A stretch of 64,000 nucleotides of DNA from Ligustrum vulgare (lineage: Eukaryota > Streptophyta > Magnoliopsida > Lamiales > Oleaceae), in the NCBI GenBank assembly GCA_963555705.1, contig OY743187.1:9190133-9254132 (forward strand), read 5' to 3'. Positions within the stretch are counted from its first letter, which is position 1. Every line of letters starts with the position of its first letter. The translations under genes were made by a program, and so were the position numbers. Positions 59,111 to 64,000 of the stretch are shown here, in pieces. Under the pieces are notes generated by a model. It searched no databases and was not told the DNA's origin. It saw nothing but the letters and a program-made list of their open reading frames with translations.

Positions 59111-59654
59111 TGCATGATTTTAACTTTGCAGAGAAAATCTTTGCATGATATTTACTTTGTAGAGATAATATTTGCATGATTTTAACTTTGCAGAGAAAAT
59201 CTTTGCATTATTTGCCCATTACAGAGAAAATCTTTGCATGATATGTACTTTGCAGAGATAATATTTGCATGATTTTAACTTTGCAGAGAAAATCTTTGCA
59301 TTATTTGTTCATTGTAGAGAAAATCTTTGCATTATTTGCACGTTGCAGAGAAAATCTTTGAAAATCTTTGCCCGTTGCAGAGAGACATATTTGCATTATT
59401 ATTACTTTGCAGAGATTATCTTTGTATGATTTTCACTTTGTAGAGAAAATATTTGCAAGATTTTAACTTTGTAAAGAAAAATCTTTGCATTATTTGCACG
59501 TTACAGAGAAAAACTTTGCATTATATCATCTATATTCAAACTTTGCAGAGATTCCTTGTGTATTATTTAAACTTTGCAGAGATTCCTTGTCTACTATTCA
59601 AACTTTGCAGAGATTCATTTTCTATTATTCATACTTTGCAGAGATTCCTTGTCT
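59111..59654. repeat. Minisatellite between Harbinger ORF1 and ORF2
   Basis: About 17 units of ~31 bp built on TTTGCAGAGAAAATCTTTGC and TTTGCAGAGATTCCTTGT variants. They cover the region where both divergent promoters must lie, so they may be promoter or transposase-binding repeats. Confidence 0.9.
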
Positions 59655-59804
59655 TGTTTTACATTGCATTCTTTTATTTTATTAAAAATTTATTGACAAT
59701 AATAGTGTTTTGTGTCAGGTGTTTTGGCCTATAAATGGTGGCAACCAATTTTGAACTCTTACATCATAATTTGGAGAGTCAAAAATTTATTTCTGCAATT
59801 AAAC

Positions 59805-60680
59805 ATGAGTTCTAGCAGAAAATCAGCTAACTATACAGTTGATGAGGATGTACATTTAACTCATGTTTACTTGAATATATCCCAAGATCTCATCGTTGGT
59901 ATTCGACAAAAAGGGTCAAAGCTGTGGCAAAGAGTTTTCGAAGCCTATAACAACACTAAGTCACCCCAGATGAACCCTCGTCCAGAACGGTCGATCTCAA
60001 CACGTATGGGTGAAATTACCAAGGCTATCTCAAAATCACGAGGTTGTTTGCATCAGGTTGAAAATTTGCATCCGAGTGGGGCATCAGAACAAGACATTGT
60101 AAGCATTCGTATTTAATATACATCGTTATTTTTCTGTTACACTTTATTAATAAACAATCTTACAAAAAATCTTGCAGATGGACAAAGCCAAAATGTTGTA
60201 TGCACAAGACCTCACTAACAAGGGTGTTTTCAAATTTGATCATTTGTGGCCCCTGCTGAAGGAGATTGAAAAATTTAGCCCGACGCCGAATGCGGCACGC
60301 CATGAATTCCAAACCTCCCAAAATACATTTGGATCTTTTGAACAAGACTACTCACTTGCTGGGTCTCCCACATCTCCTGGAATTTCATCATTTTCTCTGA
60401 ACATGGAGGACGTTGATGTTGGGGGTACTTCTTCTGAACGGCCAATGGGTGTTAAAAAGGCCAAAAACAAAAAAAAAAAATTGAAGATGAGACTAGAAAA
60501 GAATTGAATGAGATTGAGGTTGAAAACAAAGAACTCACGGAGTTGGTAAAGAAGGGAGCGACTGACAGGCAAAACTTTTATCAGTTGCAGATGTATAAGG
60601 AAGATAACAAGATTTTATTGACAAATTTGGATTCAATATCAAATTCGATGACGCGTAAATTCATAAGGAGTGAACAATAA
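59805..60680 (+). pseudogene. Harbinger ORF1 (Myb/SANT-like, NAM-associated C-terminus), frameshifted
   Basis: Exon 1 59805-60098 (MSSSRKSANYTVDEDVHL; WQRVFEAYN trihelix/Myb-like DNA-binding part). Intron GTAAGC...TTGCAG. Exon 2 from 60178 (FKFDHLWPLLKEIEKF; ERPMGVKKAKNKKKK). A frame change in a 12-A run (60469-60480) separates the C-terminal coiled-coil part, which reads on in another frame to TAA 60678-60680. Coding-like sequence (NLGGSGANLPDY) continues to about 60,795, so that stop may itself be a lesion. ORF1 proteins help the transposase bind DNA and enter the nucleus. Confidence 0.8.
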
Positions 60681-61182
60681 CGGATCATTCAAAAAAGGAC
60701 CCAAGAACAAATGAATGTCAGTCAATCTGACTCAAGCTCGTTCAGTCCACTATTCGATAATCTAGGTGGCTCCGGAGCAAATTTGCCTGATTATTTAAAA
60801 CAACTATCTCGTGTCGTCAAAAGTTATGTTATTGTTTGTGATGTGGTCTAATTTAATTTTAGTTTCGTCCAGTTATTTCAAAATTTTCATTATCTTTGTA
60901 GTCGCATCCGTTTATCATATTTTAACGTGTTACATTTTATTGTCAAAATTTTCTATTTGTCACTATATTAAAAATATAATTGTTAAATACCTTTGAATAA
61001 AAAGATAAAAATACTACAATTTATTGAACTGTGGACATTAATGGACAATCTCAAATATACATCACTTTTTAAAATCAAACTAAACAAAAGTGTAGGGACC
61101 AAAATGGAGAAAAAATGAAATAGGGACAAAAAATATATAAATTAAAGTTAAGGAACAAAAAAAAAAAAAAAAAAATCAAATA

Positions 61183-61293
61183 CCGCTGGTGCTGTATCTG
61201 GAACAGTGCAGCGCCAAATCTGGCGCTGCACTGTTCAGCAGCACCATTTTGCCGAGCAAAATGGTGCTGCATTGGATGGTGAATGCAGCGGCA
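61183..61293. repeat. Two adjacent perfect hairpins in a GC-rich island
   Basis: Hairpin 1: GAACAGTGCAGCGCCA (61201-61216), loop AATC, perfect 16-bp complement to 61236. Hairpin 2: GCAGCACCATTTTGC (61238-61252), loop CGA, perfect 15-bp complement to 61270. Outer CCGCTG (61183) and GCAGCGG (~61,286) could pair as well. One base separates the two stems. Confidence 0.9.
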
Positions 61294-61328
61294 AAAAAAA
61301 ATGTCTTAAAAAAAATCTAGAAGAACTT

Positions 61329-61565
61329 AGGGTCCGTTTGATCCGTGAGTTTTCCATGGAAAATGTCACATCCGAGAATTCAAATTCCTACTTTTGCTGT
61401 TTGATTCGAAATTGGAAATGAAATTCGAATTCTATGGTATAATCACTTTAAGTACCTTCTTAGCCAATTCCATGAAAGACGAATTCTTAACGGGATGGTA
61501 GGAAATTCTTTTCTATCTTACATGGAATTCGTTTTCTTTTCCTACTAGAGTAATCAAACACACCC
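61329..61565. mobile_element. Tourist-type MITE, 237 bp
   Basis: Ends GGGTCCGTTTGATC (left) and inverted GGGTGTGTTTGATT (right), flanked by TTA at 61326-61328 and 61566-61568. Inner GAATTC-rich palindromic sequence. Non-coding; probably mobilised by PIF/Harbinger transposase. Confidence 0.8.
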
Positions 61566-62245
61566 TTATGGCTTTTAACTGGTTAGGGTTTTCTTTTGCG
61601 TCAATTTACAGCTGGTACTTGCACGGACACAGTTAATTTCACATTTTTCCTGACCGTTGCATTGCCCGCGTTCGTGATTTCTTTTCTACATTTCTGCAAT
61701 TAATTAATGATTTTTTTTTACTTTTCCTTTCAGTGATTTTTCTTATCGGGTGTTCAATAATCAATCATTAAATCCCTCGTGAGCAATATATTGGTGTTTG
61801 GTTCAAATTGAATGATAATTTTGATTTCAACAAGTCAAAATTAGACATAATTCAGATCGTTCTTTGTGTTTGGTTTTAAATTGATGGTAATTTTGATTTA
61901 AATAGGTAGAAATTAGAGTTAGTATATAATTGAGGAATGCAAAAATTTATAGGTATAACACGTGTTTCTTGATCAAAGTTCTAAAACAACTCCATGTTTC
62001 TATGAGGAGAATCTGTTTATAATTTGTGTTTGCATTTAATCTGGAATTGAAATCGATAAAAAGGAATTTTTGGAATGGGTCGAGCTTTTTTCAAGGATTG
62101 CTGGTTGAATTCAAGTTCTTTAGGCAATTCAATTTGACGAATGAAAACTGAACTATCCTTGTAAAGATATGATTTCATTGAATCTTTAGGTAGTCTTTAC
62201 TGGTTAGTCGAACTGTAATGAAAATAATTCATGTTACTAATACAA
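61566..62245. other. No gene recognised
   Basis: AT-rich; contains two GTTTGGTT-AAATTGA..GGTAATTTTGATTT repeats near 61,796 and 61,867. Nothing else supportable. Confidence 0.4.
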
Positions 62246-62522
62246 GAGTTGGGGCGAACCAGAAGAACTTGGATAGAACTGAATCTAACTGTTGGCTAGG
62301 TAAGTGTCCTGTAGTAAGAAGAGTAGTTATGAACCTTGTAGACTATCCGCATGGGGGTGGTGAACGGAGAGCCCCAATTGGTAGAAAAATCCACAACCCC
62401 TTGTGGTTATCCTGCACATGGAAGTAGAAGTAGAAAAATAAATAAATATAGCGATAATTTGGTTCTTCATTGTCGTAGTAAATAGGTGAGAAAATAGAAT
62501 TTCTTTCGTCGTCTTTACAAAA
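62246..62522 (+). pseudogene. rpl2: Plastid DNA insertion: rpl2 3' end (NUPT)
   Basis: The frame reads [20 protein letters not shown] then a damaged [16 protein letters not shown], the conserved C-terminal region of plastid ribosomal protein L2. It continues beyond a premature stop (62,425-62,427) into the usual AAATATAGCGATAATTTG end, a TAGTAAATAG stop region, and downstream plastid spacer (TTTCTTTCGTCGTC) to ~62,522. Multiple substitutions and a break show an old plastid-to-nucleus transfer rather than an active gene. Confidence 0.88.
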
Positions 62523-62949
62523 TGATGTGCATTGACATCATGATACACTTAACTGATGATGTTAAAAGAATTCTTGTTACCATTTAAATTGATTTTCTTG
62601 ATCTTCGCCCCGTTTTTTTGGTCTGGTTTCCTGTTTGCTTTTATTTTGTACGAATTCTTGTTCTTTGAATTATTGTTGGGGTCATGGAATATGATAAATT
62701 TTGATACAATTTTAAGAGAATTTAGATTGTAAAAAAAAAAAAAGGTTGTGATTGGCTTTATTAACAAATAAAAAGGTTGAGATGGGATTTTTCCTTCTTC
62801 GCTATGCACAAGTGAAGGGGGGAACGTTGGGGAGGAGGGTTTTGGATGGGTAAAAGATCCACTCAAAGCGACCAAGAATACTTGAATCAAATCCCTACTC
62901 CGTAGTTAGGAGAGCGTCATGCCTAACGAAGTTGAAGATAATTTTCGTT
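62523..62949. other. No gene recognised
   Basis: AT-rich; the minus-strand frame at 62,549-62,890 is unsupported. Confidence 0.4.
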
Positions 62950-63330
62950 GAGGTTGTGTAGAATATCCTAGACAGATGAAGAGGATTTTAGATGTCTCTA
63001 GTCTCAACCCTCTCCGGAGAATTCTAGATTAGGACATATATGATAAATATGTAGATATCTTTAGAGTTCTCTAGATGATCGATCTAAACCATTGGACGTA
63101 ATAAATCATAACCATCCATTGATTAGGGTCTCGCCTATAAATAGGTAGCTAAGCTCATTTATAATCTCCAAGAGAGTATCTTAATCACGAAGCCTTGTAA
63201 AGAGAGTTCTTGAAATAATATAAAACTTTCCTTTTTAAATCTCTTGTGCTATTGTTTTTTCTTCTTGCCTAGCTTTCGTTTCCATCACGAGGTTGTGGGA
63301 AAGGCTAACTTAGCCTGAGTCCGCGAGGGG
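62950..63330 (+). promoter_or_regulatory. LTR- or promoter-like segment
   Basis: CTATAAATAGG at ~63,135 is followed by a leader-like stretch with AAATAATATAAAAC at ~63,211 and a TG-start candidate near 62,957 (TGTAGAATATCCTAG). This resembles the R region of a plant LTR, but no second LTR or primer site is seen inside the window, which ends soon after. Confidence 0.3.
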
Positions 63331-64000
63331 CGGAAGTTTGTAACATTAAGGCCTCGCGGTTTTGCTTAAGATTTGCAAGCCCGTGACAATCAGCTCAAGT
63401 GACAGTCAACCTATTGACTATGAAAATAGATTATAGCCTTCTGCCTTTCCCGTGGTTTGCTTAAGAGGCCATCCCTTCAATGGAAGCATTGACTTAAGTC
63501 TTAAAAGGTAACTTGACAAAAATAACATTGAGTATAGAAAGATCTTGAAGTTTCTTGGGCTCCGTACTTTGTAAAAAAATCGAGATTGTGAAATTTTTTG
63601 GAGGTTTCAGTGTCACAGAGAGAATCCATTGAGATCTGATGAGAAAGGTAGTGGCTGAAGAGGGATTTGGATCTGCCTAAGACTATTGAGGATTGTGGCT
63701 GATCTGGTGGGCCTTTTGCCATCCCATCAGGGTTGGCACTGATGGATAAATGTATGGGATCTGATTTTGTGAGCCTTTTGGCTAAGTGGTGCTTGTTAGA
63801 TGAAGCAGGCTGGTGGGCCATGAAGAGAGGTGAAACAACCTGCTAAGCATATCGAAATTGAAGGTTCACTAAAGCATTCAAGTCTCCTTCTTAAGCTAGC
63901 TGGTTGTCACGCTCCGCATGTGATCTACCGAAGAAACATGATAATTTTCTAAAACGTGCGCGCGAGGATGCACGAAAAGGATGGTGGGCTGCTCATTTTA
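63331..64000. other. Right edge, unassigned
   Basis: GC-richer than the preceding spacer, with repeated phrases (GATCTGATGAG / GATCTGATTTTG; GGGCCTTTTGCC / GAGCCTTTTGGC). It may be the interior of an element continuing past the window. The minus frame at 63,501-63,821 is not recognised. Confidence 0.35.

Larger units (their letters stand above)
57253..60800. mobile_element. PIF/Harbinger DNA transposon, decayed, right end missing
   Basis: The left end reads GGCCATCTCCAACCC next to TTA (57250-57252), as expected for PIF/Harbinger (TTA target). Two divergently transcribed genes are present: ORF2 transposase on the minus strand and ORF1 Myb/SANT-like on the plus strand, with a minisatellite between them. 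I could not find the matching inverted terminus on the right, so that end is lost or eroded. Several breaks in both genes make it non-autonomous now. Confidence 0.8.

Noticed and set aside
62218..62427. Functional nuclear ribosomal protein L2 gene
   Set aside because: Only the C-terminal part is present, with substitutions and a premature stop, followed by plastid spacer; it is a plastid insertion.
63501..63821. 106-codon minus-strand ORF
   Set aside because: No recognisable domain; possibly the opposite strand of an unfinished element at the window edge.

Overview
The window is AT-rich nuclear DNA from a flowering plant, most likely a eudicot. The support is spliced genes with GT-AG introns, plant-specific gene families (an RH50-type plastid RNA helicase, a P-class PPR protein, a DUF789 protein, mitochondrial lipoyl synthase), and a dense load of plant transposons, MITEs, organelle DNA and an integrated plant pararetrovirus. 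I cannot name the species from the sequence.

Layout. 0-8.3 kb is repeat-rich and gene-free; it holds a TIR element (copy A) with a Tourist MITE nested in it. 8,337-13,584 is one complete insertion of a Ty3/gypsy Tat-like retrotransposon on the minus strand. It has 435-bp LTRs, a 5-bp target duplication, a decayed integrase and an antisense gene, but no gag, protease or RT. 14.6-15.85 kb is a second copy of the TIR element carrying another nested MITE. 16.07-30.3 kb is the main gene island: lipoyl synthase (4 exons, +), an RH50-like helicase (8 exons, +), and a single-exon PPR gene (-) converging on the helicase. 30.6-33.4 kb has a Stowaway MITE, a possible mitochondrial insertion and a possible SINE. 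33,386-37,061 is an old copia element (-) with diverged LTRs and gag remnants, split by the third TIR-element copy. A DUF789 gene (6 exons, +) lies at 40.8-42.7 kb.

47,154-56,802 is an endogenous caulimovirid (+). It begins at a tRNA-Met primer site and runs through small coiled-coil ORFs, coat protein with zinc knuckle, movement protein, a first retropepsin-like domain, a second protease plus RT and RNase H, a 322-codon ORF in the transactivator position, and a promoter with poly(A) signal. Unexpectedly, a further block of small ORFs follows, including an adjacent duplicated pair. Coat, movement, protease and polymerase regions are broken by stops and shifts; most small ORFs are open. 57.25-60.8 kb is a decayed PIF/Harbinger DNA transposon with divergent ORF1 and ORF2 around a minisatellite. 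61.2 kb has two adjacent perfect hairpins, 61.3 kb a Tourist MITE, and 62.25-62.5 kb a plastid rpl2 fragment.

The host genes share no evident pathway: lipoyl synthase acts in mitochondrial cofactor synthesis, and the helicase and PPR protein are predicted organellar RNA factors. The accessory half of the window records layered insertions of different age.
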